Assembly (NCBI RefSeq): GCF_014652635.1
Contig: NZ_BMZE01000005.1
Span: 40,001-104,000 of the forward strand
DNA length: 64,000 nt
Direction: 5' to 3'
From: Devosia pacifica
Lineage (GTDB): Bacteria > Pseudomonadota > Alphaproteobacteria > Rhizobiales > Devosiaceae
The notes under the pieces: generated by a model
The model's input: the letters and a program-made list of their open reading frames with translations, nothing else
The model's database searches: none
Told to the model about the DNA's origin: nothing
Program-made: the position numbers and the translations under genes
Part shown: positions 57,430-64,000 of the stretch, piece after piece
Numbering within the stretch: the first letter of the stretch is position 1
Layout: each line of letters opens with the position of its first letter

Positions 57430-58449
57430 GTGTCTTCACCCACCGAGATGATGGCAGTCGAAATCCGCAATCCGGGTGGCCCTGAGGCATTGGCGCACAC
57501 AGGTGTTCCCGTGCCCTCTCCCGGTAATGGCGAGGTGCTGATCCGCGTGGCCGCCGCCGGAGTGAACGGGCCGGATCTTGCGCAACGCCGCGGCCTTTAC
57601 GCCCCCCCGCCTGGCGCTTCGCCGCTACCGGGCCTCGAGGTCGCCGGAGAGGTCGTGGCAATCGGTCCGGGTGCCGATGATTGGCGTCAGGGCCACCGGG
57701 TGATGGCACTGACCAATGGTGGCGGATACGCCGAATACGTTGCCGTGCCGCAAGGCCAGGTTCTTCCGGCTCCCGCTGGCTGGACTCTCCAACAGGCCGC
57801 CGCCGTGCCTGAAACCTATTTCACCATCGTCCAAACCCTGGTGATCCGGGCCGGGCTCGCCCCGGACATGACGGTGCTGATCGAAGGCGCTGCCGGTGGG
57901 CTCGGCGGCGCGGCAGTCGTCATCGCCCGTACCCTTGGCGCCACGCCGATAGCAGTCGTTTCCTCTCCGGCGAAGGCTGAGTATGCCCTCAGCCTGGGTG
58001 CTGCTCATGCCATTGATCGCTCGTTGGAAGACGTGGGCGAGCGCACCCTTGCACTGACCGATGGCCGTGGCGCGGACCGCATCGTGCACGTATCCGGGGC
58101 CGCAGGCCTGGCCGCCTGCATGAAGGCGGCGGCGCGGGGCGCGCATATTCTGGAACTGGCGACGCTTGGCGGGGCGAAGGCGGAAATCAACCTCGCAGAG
58201 ATCCTTTCCCGGCAGCTGACCATCTCCGGCTCGACCCTGCGGCCGCAGACGAGCGACACGAAGGCCGCGATCGCCAGAACCATCGCCGACAAGATCGCTC
58301 CTGCCATGGCAAATCCGGGCTTTCCGCGACCAGCCCTTCGCCCCTTCCCGCTTGCAGACGCTTCGCAAGCGCATGCCGCGATGGAAAGTGATCAGCACTA
58401 CGGCAAGATCGTTCTGATCACGGACTGGGGACGAACACAGTCGCACTGA
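57430..58449 (+). CDS. NAD(P)H quinone oxidoreductase, PIG3 type
   Basis: 339 residues of the zinc-free medium-chain dehydrogenase superfamily: GroES-like N-terminus (GEVLIRVAAAGVNGPDLAQRRG), then a nucleotide domain with EGAAGGLGGAAVVIARTLG. The zinc-ligand Cys set of alcohol dehydrogenases is absent, and the family reduces quinones with NADPH. GTG start at 57430 with AAGGAG upstream; the 44 in-frame codons before it are unsupported. Followed by an inverted repeat and trcR. Confidence 0.9.
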   Translation: MSSPTEMMAVEIRNPGGPEALAHTGVPVPSPGNGEVLIRVAAAGVNGPDLAQRRGLYAPPPGASPLPGLEVAGEVVAIGPGADDWRQGHRVMALTNGGGYAEYVAVPQGQVLPAPAGWTLQQAAAVPETYFTIVQTLVIRAGLAPDMTVLIEGAAGGLGGAAVVIARTLGATPIAVVSSPAKAEYALSLGAAHAIDRSLEDVGERTLALTDGRGADRIVHVSGAAGLAACMKAAARGAHILELATLGGAKAEINLAEILSRQLTISGSTLRPQTSDTKAAIARTIADKIAPAMANPGFPRPALRPFPLADASQAHAAMESDQHYGKIVLITDWGRTQSH

Positions 58450-58451
58450 GG

Positions 58452-58487
58452 AATATATTTGCGCTAAGAGCGCGCAATCCATATATT
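58452..58487. promoter_or_regulatory. Long inverted repeat upstream of trcR
   Basis: AATATAT-TTGCGC (58452-58464) and GCGCAA-tcc-ATATATT (58472-58487) form a 13-bp interrupted palindrome with a 7-nt loop and a 3-nt bulge on the right side. There is no T-run, so it is not a clear terminator for the oxidoreductase gene. It sits 80 bp before the trcR start and could be an operator or leader hairpin. Confidence 0.5.
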
Positions 58488-58567
58488 GGGAGCATTCCCC
58501 TCAGCACATGTCAAAGAGGCGGAGCGAGTCGGAGGAAAACCGGTCGCGCCCCCAGGAGAGATTCATC

Positions 58568-59290
58568 ATGGCTGCACAACTTCTTATGCCGAAGGCGACA
58601 GCGGTCTGGCTCGTGGACAACACCGCTCTGAGCTTCGACCAGATTGCCGCCTTCTGCACCCTGCATCCGCTCGAAGTGCAAGGCATTGCCGATGGCGACG
58701 TCGCAAACGGCATCATGGGTGCCAACCCGCTGCAGAACGGTCAGTTGACGCGCGAGGAAATCCAGAAGGGCGAAGCCAACCCGGCATACCGCCTGCGGAT
58801 GTCCGAGCCCAAGGTCCGCGTTGCTGCATCGAAGCGCAAAGGCCCGCGCTACACCCCGATCTCGCGTCGCAATGAGCGCCCCAACGCCATCAAGTGGCTG
58901 GTGCGCAATCATCCCGAGCTCAAGGACGCGCAGATCATGCGGCTCGTCGGCACCACCAAATCGACGATTGAATCGGTGCGCGACAATACCCACTGGAACG
59001 CCTCCAACCTGACTGCGATGGATCCGGTGACCCTTGGGCTGTGCAGCCAGATCGAGCTGGATCTCGAGGTCAAGCGCGCCTCGAAGGGCGCCCCGATGCC
59101 GGAAGAGTTGAACGAAGGCACGACGCTTCTGACGGCCGAGGAGGCGCTTGCGCGCGCCGGGCGGTCGGGCGAAGCAGCCGAAGGTCAGCACAACGATGAC
59201 AGTGAGCAGCGTCAGCCTTCCCACGAGTCTTACGATGCCGAGTCGGTTTTTTCGAAGCTCAAGTCGCTGCGCACGCAGGACGAGGAATAA
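58568..59290 (+). CDS. trcR: Cell-cycle transcriptional regulator TrcR (DUF1013)
   Basis: 240 residues of the DUF1013 family, described in alphaproteobacteria as a regulator of cell-cycle transcription. The conserved core runs from MAAQLLMPKATAVWLVDNTA through KRKGPRYTPISRR and WLVRNHPELKDAQIMRLVGT to NASNLTAMDPVTLGLCSQ, with a helix-turn-helix-like stretch (QIMRLVGTTKSTIESVRDNT); the last 60 residues are variable and acidic. The ATG at 58568 has AGGAGAG upstream. It is not GcrA, which has a different N-terminal HTH. Confidence 0.92.
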   Translation: MAAQLLMPKATAVWLVDNTALSFDQIAAFCTLHPLEVQGIADGDVANGIMGANPLQNGQLTREEIQKGEANPAYRLRMSEPKVRVAASKRKGPRYTPISRRNERPNAIKWLVRNHPELKDAQIMRLVGTTKSTIESVRDNTHWNASNLTAMDPVTLGLCSQIELDLEVKRASKGAPMPEELNEGTTLLTAEEALARAGRSGEAAEGQHNDDSEQRQPSHESYDAESVFSKLKSLRTQDEE

Positions 59291-59320
59291 CCAGAACATT
59301 CAGCGCGCAGGAGGCGCACA

Positions 59321-61174
59321 GTGGAAAGCAACCTCCTGCTCGCTATTTTCGGGCTCTTGGCCGCCAGTATCGTCTTCGTGGCCATCGCCAAGGCTCTGGG
59401 CCTCAGCACCGTACTGGGCTACCTCGCTGCCGGCGTTCTGATCGGCCCTTTCGGTCTCGGACTTGTCAGCGATGCCGAGACTATCCTGCACGTCGCCGAA
59501 TTCGGTGTCGTGATGATGCTGTTCCTGATCGGGCTTGAGCTGCAGCCGCGCGAATTATGGCGAATGCGCCATCGATTGATCGGCCTCGGCGTCACCCAGG
59601 TAGCGCTGACCAGCCTGCTGCTGACCGGGCTTCTTCTTGTCCTTGGGTTCAACTGGGTCACTGCAACTGTAGTCGGTCTCGCCCTTTCCCTGTCCTCGAC
59701 CGCCATCGCCATGCAAACGGTGGAACAGCGCGCGATCACACGCTCTGAAACCGGCCGGACCGGTCTTGCCATCCTGCTGGTTCAGGATGTGGCAGTCATC
59801 CCGATTCTTGCCGCGGTTCCCCTTCTTGCCGGCATGATGTACGCGCATCCCGCCTCACTGACGCAGGAGATTACCGAGGCAGCGGAGGCAATCGAAAACA
59901 CGCGCGATATCGTCACGCCACTGCTGATCGTTGGTGCCTTCGCCGGGGCGATCTTCGCCGGACGCTTCCTCGTCCGCCCAACGCTTCATCTTGTTGCGCG
60001 CACCCGCGTGCGTGAGGCATTTACCGCGATGGGTCTGGCGCTTGTCGTAGGTGCGGCGCTTATCACTCAGCTCTTCGGACTCAGCCCCGCCCTTGGGGCG
60101 TTTATCGGTGGGGTCCTGCTCGCCGACAGCGAATACAGCCACGAATTGCACAGCATCCTCGAACCATTCAAGGGCCTGCTGCTCGGGCTGTTCTTTACCT
60201 CGGTGGGTATGTCCATCAGCTTTGATGTACTGCTCGAGCAACCGCTTCGCCTGGGCGCGCTGGTGCTGGCGCTGGTCGGCGTCAAGATCGTGGTACTATT
60301 CGCGCTGACCAGCATCTTCAGGATGCATCTGGCAGACAAGCTGCTGGTCGCGGTGCTCCTCAGCCAGGCTGGCGAATTCGCGTTCGTGATCCTGCAGCTC
60401 GGCCTCGGCAGCGGCGCTATCTTCCAGCAGGACTATGATTTTTTGACAGCCACCGTCGCGATTTCGATGGCGACGACGCCACTGTTGCTTTTCGCCTTTG
60501 ATCGCCTGATCGCACCGCGCCTCGACACGCGAAAAATCGTCGAAGACAGCCCGGAAATCCCCGACCGTCAGCGCATAGTCGTGCTCGGCTATGGCCGGTT
60601 CGGCCAGATCGTCACGCGCATGCTGCGCGCGCAAGGGTTTGAAATGACCCTGATCGACGATGATCCGGTGCAGATCGAGTTGATGCGCCGCTACGGAGTG
60701 AAGGTCTTTTACGGTGATGCTTCCCGGCTCGAACTGCTGCATGCCGCACACGTGGAGCAGGCGCAGATCGTCGTGATTGCGGTGGCGAACGGGCCGCGGA
60801 TCGTCGAGATCGCCCGCCAGATCAGGAAACACTTTCCGCACGTCAAGATTGCCGCCCGCGCTGAAGATCGTGAGCATGCCCATCAGTTGATGGAAATGGG
60901 GGTCGAGGCGTTCGAGCGTGAACTGTTCCTGTCAGCGGTCAGCCTTGGCGCGCAGGCGCTCGAGCAGTTGGGCTACACAAAGGAGCAGGCGAAAAAACTC
61001 GCCGAGGCCTTCGAGCAGCACGACCGGCAATTGCTCTCCGATGCCTTCGAATTGCGCCACGACGCGGCTGCCTCCGCTGGACTCTACCGCCGGCGCGCGA
61101 TGGAATTGCTGGATCGCGCTATCGAAGCCGACATACCGGACATTGACAAACGCCCCTCGGACAAGTCCGAATAG
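59321..61174 (+). CDS. CPA2-family cation:proton antiporter with RCK domain (KefB/KefC-like)
   Basis: 617 residues: N-terminal antiporter domain with about 12 transmembrane helices (about 1-390), starting LLLAIFGLLAASIVFVAIAK and including GVLIGPFGLGLVSD and the cation-site-like FLIGLELQPRELW; then a cytoplasmic TrkA-N/RCK domain (about 410-530, IVVLGYGRFGQIVTRMLRAQ, a dinucleotide fold). This is the layout of K+ efflux/proton antiporters and quenching systems. GTG start with AGGAGGCGC upstream; 30 bp after trcR. Confidence 0.9.
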   Translation: MESNLLLAIFGLLAASIVFVAIAKALGLSTVLGYLAAGVLIGPFGLGLVSDAETILHVAEFGVVMMLFLIGLELQPRELWRMRHRLIGLGVTQVALTSLLLTGLLLVLGFNWVTATVVGLALSLSSTAIAMQTVEQRAITRSETGRTGLAILLVQDVAVIPILAAVPLLAGMMYAHPASLTQEITEAAEAIENTRDIVTPLLIVGAFAGAIFAGRFLVRPTLHLVARTRVREAFTAMGLALVVGAALITQLFGLSPALGAFIGGVLLADSEYSHELHSILEPFKGLLLGLFFTSVGMSISFDVLLEQPLRLGALVLALVGVKIVVLFALTSIFRMHLADKLLVAVLLSQAGEFAFVILQLGLGSGAIFQQDYDFLTATVAISMATTPLLLFAFDRLIAPRLDTRKIVEDSPEIPDRQRIVVLGYGRFGQIVTRMLRAQGFEMTLIDDDPVQIELMRRYGVKVFYGDASRLELLHAAHVEQAQIVVIAVANGPRIVEIARQIRKHFPHVKIAARAEDREHAHQLMEMGVEAFERELFLSAVSLGAQALEQLGYTKEQAKKLAEAFEQHDRQLLSDAFELRHDAAASAGLYRRRAMELLDRAIEADIPDIDKRPSDKSE

Positions 61175-61201
61175 CGCATTCTCTCCTTCGGACTGTTTTT
61201 C

Positions 61202-61957
61202 ATGCACGATCTGCTTTTCTGGGCCATCGCTGTGGCGACGGTGATCATTGTCGGCCTGTCGAAATCCGGGCTGCTCGGCAGCCTGGGCATGGTCGGCGTG
61301 CCGTTGCTATCGCTGGTCATGCCCGCACGAGACGCTGCCGGTATGATGTTGCCGGTGCTGCTGTGCATGGATGCGATCGCGGTCTGGAGTTACAGGCGAG
61401 AGGTAAACTGGCAGATCATCCGCATTATGCTGCCGGGCGCGGCGATCGGAATTCTCGTCGCCTGGGTACTGTGGTCAGCGATCAGTGATGACATGGTGCT
61501 GCTGTTCGTCGGCATCATCACCCTGTTGTTCATCCTCGATGCCATTTTGCCGCTGCGCAAGCAGCTGATCGATGCGCCACCATCGCGTCCCTGGGGCGTG
61601 TTCTGGGGCGGATTTGCCGGCTTCACCAGCTTCGTTAGCCATACCGGCGGCCCGCCATTCCAGATCTACGTTTTGCCGCGCCGTCTGTTGCCGCCGATCT
61701 ATGCCGGCACCACCGCGTACTTCTTCGCCATCGTGAACACGGCCAAGCTGCCGCCATACTATTTCCTTGGCCAGCTCAACCCGGCCAATCTTGCCCTTTC
61801 GGCGGCCTTGGCGCCTGTCGGCATCGTTTCGGTCATTGCCGGGGTCTATCTTGTGCGGCGGATCTCGGCCGCCTTCTTTTACAGGATCGCCTACTGGCTG
61901 GTTTTCCTTTTGGCTCTCAAGCTTATCTGGGACGGCGCCACCGGACTATGGGCATAA
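61202..61957 (+). CDS. TauE/SafE family anion exporter-like membrane protein
   Basis: 251 residues, about eight transmembrane helices. Family motifs: SKSGLLGSLGMVGVPLLSL near the N-terminus and FAGFTSFVSHTGGPPFQIY in the middle. Members export sulfite, sulfoacetate or other small anions; the substrate cannot be told here. It lies 27 bp after the antiporter gene, so both membrane proteins may be co-transcribed. Confidence 0.88.
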   Translation: MHDLLFWAIAVATVIIVGLSKSGLLGSLGMVGVPLLSLVMPARDAAGMMLPVLLCMDAIAVWSYRREVNWQIIRIMLPGAAIGILVAWVLWSAISDDMVLLFVGIITLLFILDAILPLRKQLIDAPPSRPWGVFWGGFAGFTSFVSHTGGPPFQIYVLPRRLLPPIYAGTTAYFFAIVNTAKLPPYYFLGQLNPANLALSAALAPVGIVSVIAGVYLVRRISAAFFYRIAYWLVFLLALKLIWDGATGLWA

Positions 61958-61960
61958 AAA

Positions 61961-61988
61961 AAGGCCGCGACTGGCGTGTCGTGGCCTT
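61961..61988 (-). terminator. Rho-independent terminator of the small YdcH-like gene
   Basis: Minus strand AAGGCCACGAC-acgcca-GTCGCGGCCTT followed by TTTTT; 11-bp stem. On the plus side it also lies right after the TauE/SafE stop. Confidence 0.85.
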
Positions 61989-62012
61989 CCTGCTAGCTGG
62001 GCGCGGTTCAGA

Positions 62013-62186
62013 TCACGCCGCGCCGCTTCTCGCTCGAGTCAATTCGTCCTTCACCACGAGCTTCTTTCGCTTGAGCGTTGAGATCAGCATGGGATCTTGC
62101 ATACGCCGGCCCGATTCAGCCTGGATTTTTTCATCCAGCTCACGGTGACGCCGCTCAAGTGCGGAGATGTGGCCCTCGGTCGTCAT
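62013..62186 (-). CDS. YdcH family small protein (DUF465), 57 aa
   Basis: 57 residues starting MTTEGHISALERRHRELDEK and ending LTRARSGAA. The YdcH signature is clear: ALERRHRELDEKI, then LISTLKRKKLVVKDELTR, a two-helix hairpin with the terminal K-K-L-x-x-K-D. Strong ribosome-binding site AAAGGAG 5 nt upstream of the ATG at 62186, and a strong terminator downstream. Function unknown; it is a divergent paralogue of the next gene. Confidence 0.9.
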   Translation of the reverse strand: MTTEGHISALERRHRELDEKIQAESGRRMQDPMLISTLKRKKLVVKDELTRARSGAA

Positions 62187-62334
62187 GGCAACTCCTTTCA
62201 GCAGGAAACACGAACAGCGTCACAAAAAATTCGTACGCTGTCGACTGCAATCGGAGCGCACGTGCAAAATCGGATGCAAAACCCGAAATGATCGGTTAAC
62301 GAGAAGAGCAACGCATAGGGCAAAGGCACGCCGG

Positions 62335-62553
62335 ATGACGCTGTCACTCACAAAGGATCAGGAGGCGAGGCTGGGCCTCGAACTGGCCGCAAAACGCCAG
62401 GAACACTCGGATCTCGACGCTGCCATCACGACGCTGACAGAGGCCCGCCTGGCAGACAGGATGCTGCTTCAACGGCTGAAGAAGCGCAAACTGGCGCTCA
62501 AGGATCGCATCGTCCAGCTCGAGCGCATTCTGCTTCCGGACATCATCGCCTGA
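62335..62553 (+). CDS. YdcH family small protein (DUF465), 72 aa
   Basis: 72 residues, MTLSLTKDQEARLGLELAAK to ILLPDIIA. The family pattern is QEHSDLDAAITTL, RLKKRKLALKDRIVQLERIL and PDIIA. The ATG at 62335 has AAAGG upstream; an earlier in-frame ATG overlaps the divergent paralogue and is rejected. Divergent from the 57-aa YdcH protein across 148 bp. Function unknown. Confidence 0.88.
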   Translation: MTLSLTKDQEARLGLELAAKRQEHSDLDAAITTLTEARLADRMLLQRLKKRKLALKDRIVQLERILLPDIIA

Positions 62554-62628
62554 GGCCCCCGCCAGCTTGAGTTGTGGCAGGACTTGGGCTAAACGCGCCC
62601 TTTGACGGCGCGCTGAGGGGAATCAGTC

Positions 62629-63126
62629 ATGCTCGCGACACCGCTCGTCGCTTTGGTGATGGGAAGCCAGTCCGATTGGCCGACCATGCGTCACGCCGCC
62701 GATACGCTGGACGCGCTCAAGATCGAGTATGAAGCACGTATCGTTTCCGCACACCGCACACCGCATCGCCTCGTCGACTTCTCAACGAACGCGCGGGAAG
62801 ACGGTTTTCGCGTCATCATTGCAGGTGCCGGCGGCGCGGCGCATCTGCCGGGCATGATCGCGGCAATGACGCCCTTGCCCGTGTTCGGCGTGCCGGTGGA
62901 ATCGAAGGCCCTGTCCGGCCATGACAGCCTTCTCTCGATCGTTCAGATGCCCGGCGGCGTCCCGGTCGGCACGCTTGCTATCGGCAAACCCGGTGCAATC
63001 AATGCCGCGCTTCTTGCCGCTTCTGTCCTGGCCCTCGGTGACGAGGAACTGGCAGACCGCCTCGACGCCTACCGCACCGCACAAACCGAAGCGGTCCCAC
63101 GCTATCCCTCCGACGACCAACACTGA
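62629..63126 (+). CDS. purE: 5-(carboxyamino)imidazole ribonucleotide mutase PurE
   Basis: Class I PurE, which shifts the carboxyl of N5-CAIR to C4, giving CAIR in purine synthesis; cytoplasmic octamer. 165 residues: [26 protein letters not shown] with the catalytic His, [16 protein letters not shown] and [14 protein letters not shown]. It pairs with purK (8-bp gap), which makes its substrate. Confidence 0.97.
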   Translation: MLATPLVALVMGSQSDWPTMRHAADTLDALKIEYEARIVSAHRTPHRLVDFSTNAREDGFRVIIAGAGGAAHLPGMIAAMTPLPVFGVPVESKALSGHDSLLSIVQMPGGVPVGTLAIGKPGAINAALLAASVLALGDEELADRLDAYRTAQTEAVPRYPSDDQH

Positions 63127-63134
63127 AAAGCACC

Positions 63135-64000
63135 GTGACAGATCTTTCTCCCCTGCCTCAGGGCTCTACCATCGGCATCCTCGGTGGCGGTCAACTTGGA
63201 CGCATGCTCGCACTGGCAGCGGCACGGCTTGGCATGAAGACCCACATCTTTTGCCCGGACCCGCAAAGTCCGGCGTTCGATGTAACGCCCTATCGCACAG
63301 TGGCCGAATACACTGATCAGGATGCGCTAGCTGCCTTTGCCGATGCGGTCGACGTCGTCACTTACGAATTTGAGAACGTACCGGTAGAGACCGCCGAATT
63401 CATCGCCTCACGCTGCCCCTTGCGGCCGGGTACGCGCGCTCTGGCCGTCGCGCAGGACCGCTTGGCAGAGAAGACGTTCCTGAGTGAGCACAATATTCCG
63501 ATCACACCGTATCGGGCGGTTCACACGGAAGCCGATCTCGACCGTGCGGGAACAGAACTCGGATTCCCCGGCGTTCTCAAGACCACGCGCCTCGGCTATG
63601 ACGGCAAAGGGCAGCGCACCGTTTCGTCACCGGAAGACGCGCGCTCTGCCTTCGCAGACCTTGAGCCAAAACCTCTCGTCTTCGAAGGCTTCGTCAGCTT
63701 CGACAAGGAAATCTCGGTGGTCGGCGCGCGCGACGCTTCCGGCCGTGTGCGCTGTTTCGAGCCGGCAGAGAATCTGCACCAGAATCACATCCTCAAGACC
63801 AGCACGGTGCCAGCCGGCATCTCCCCTGCGCTCGCCAAACATGCCGTGATGGCGACCACCGCCATTCTCGTGGCGCTGGACTATGTGGGGGTCATCGGCG
63901 TCGAATTCTTCGTGGCGAGTCGCGACGGTCGACCTGCCCTGCTGGTGAACGAGATCGCGCCCCGCGTTCACAACTCAGGCCATTGGACCGAAGCCGTGTG
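63135..64000 (+). CDS. purK: N5-carboxyaminoimidazole ribonucleotide synthase PurK, 3' end missing
   Basis: ATP- and bicarbonate-dependent synthesis of N5-CAIR from AIR, the step before PurE. First 288 codons, running off the right edge. GTG start at 63135; N-terminal IGILGGGQLGRMLALAAARL, then the ATP-grasp domain with GFPGVLKTTRLGYDGKGQR and ALLVNEIAPRVHNSGHWT, the diagnostic PurK signature. The ribosome-binding site is weak, so translation is probably coupled to purE, 8 bp upstream. Confidence 0.95.
   Translation, partial: MTDLSPLPQGSTIGILGGGQLGRMLALAAARLGMKTHIFCPDPQSPAFDVTPYRTVAEYTDQDALAAFADAVDVVTYEFENVPVETAEFIASRCPLRPGTRALAVAQDRLAEKTFLSEHNIPITPYRAVHTEADLDRAGTELGFPGVLKTTRLGYDGKGQRTVSSPEDARSAFADLEPKPLVFEGFVSFDKEISVVGARDASGRVRCFEPAENLHQNHILKTSTVPAGISPALAKHAVMATTAILVALDYVGVIGVEFFVASRDGRPALLVNEIAPRVHNSGHWTEAV

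Noticed and set aside
58568-59290. GcrA cell-cycle regulator
   Set aside because: The N-terminal GcrA helix-turn-helix is absent; the sequence matches the DUF1013 (TrcR) family instead.
61948-62148. 66-codon plus-strand frame after the TauE/SafE gene
   Set aside because: It is the reverse of the real 57-aa YdcH gene, which has an excellent ribosome-binding site and family signature.

Overview
The window looks like chromosomal core sequence from an alphaproteobacterium of the order Hyphomicrobiales (Rhizobiales), possibly close to Devosiaceae such as Devosia or Pelagibacterium. The family guess is inference from gene content and order, not from a search. Support for the order comes from DUF4167, DUF1192, DUF4164, RcdA (DUF1465) and TrcR (DUF1013), a zinc-free L31, and the runs tkt-gap-pgk-fba, yebC/ruvCAB and tolQRAB-pal. 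Genes are densely packed and GC-rich. I see no tRNA, rRNA, IS element, integrase or CRISPR array. Both edges cut genes: an M23 peptidase on the left and purK on the right.

Layout. 1-12.5 kb: M23 endopeptidase, VOC protein, clpB, DUF4167 protein, prfA-prmC (translation termination), ptsP, lysC and ubiG. 12.5-15.3 kb: a complete EF-P lysylation set (EpmA-like ligase, EpmB-like aminomutase, efp). 15.3-26.9 kb: PRC-barrel-type protein, glmM, ftsH, tilS and the envelope set cpoB-pal-tolB-tolA-tolR-tolQ-ybgC. 26.9-32.9 kb: a light-signalling cassette of heme oxygenase, bacteriophytochrome, response regulator, hybrid histidine kinase and second response regulator, sitting between ybgC and ruvB. 33-38.2 kb: NUDIX, ruvB-ruvA-ruvC, two opposed diguanylate cyclases, and yebC. 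38.3-45.4 kb: central carbon genes fba, pgk, gap and tkt, interrupted on the other strand by cdd and a MerR/P-loop fusion.

45.5-53.7 kb: DUF4164, zapA, a lytic transglycosylase, a well-supported 6S RNA candidate, 5-formyl-THF cyclo-ligase, a YmdB-type phosphoesterase, a ThiE-like protein, a Sel1 protein, suhB and a non-flagellar MotA/MotB-like pair. 53.7-64 kb: ABC exporter, rpmE, ynfA, the cell-cycle genes rcdA and trcR with DUF1192 and a quinone oxidoreductase between them, a CPA2 antiporter, TauE/SafE, two YdcH-like small proteins (one only 57 aa) and purE-purK.

The most distinctive parts are the phytochrome cassette and the paired diguanylate cyclases, which break otherwise conserved synteny; the MerR regulator fused to a P-loop domain; a CtrA-type box with GANTC sites near rcdA; and a triple 11-bp-phased repeat upstream of tolQ. 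Nothing here is clearly a wholly new system. The cassette, with four receiver domains and no DNA-binding output, is the best candidate for undescribed wiring.
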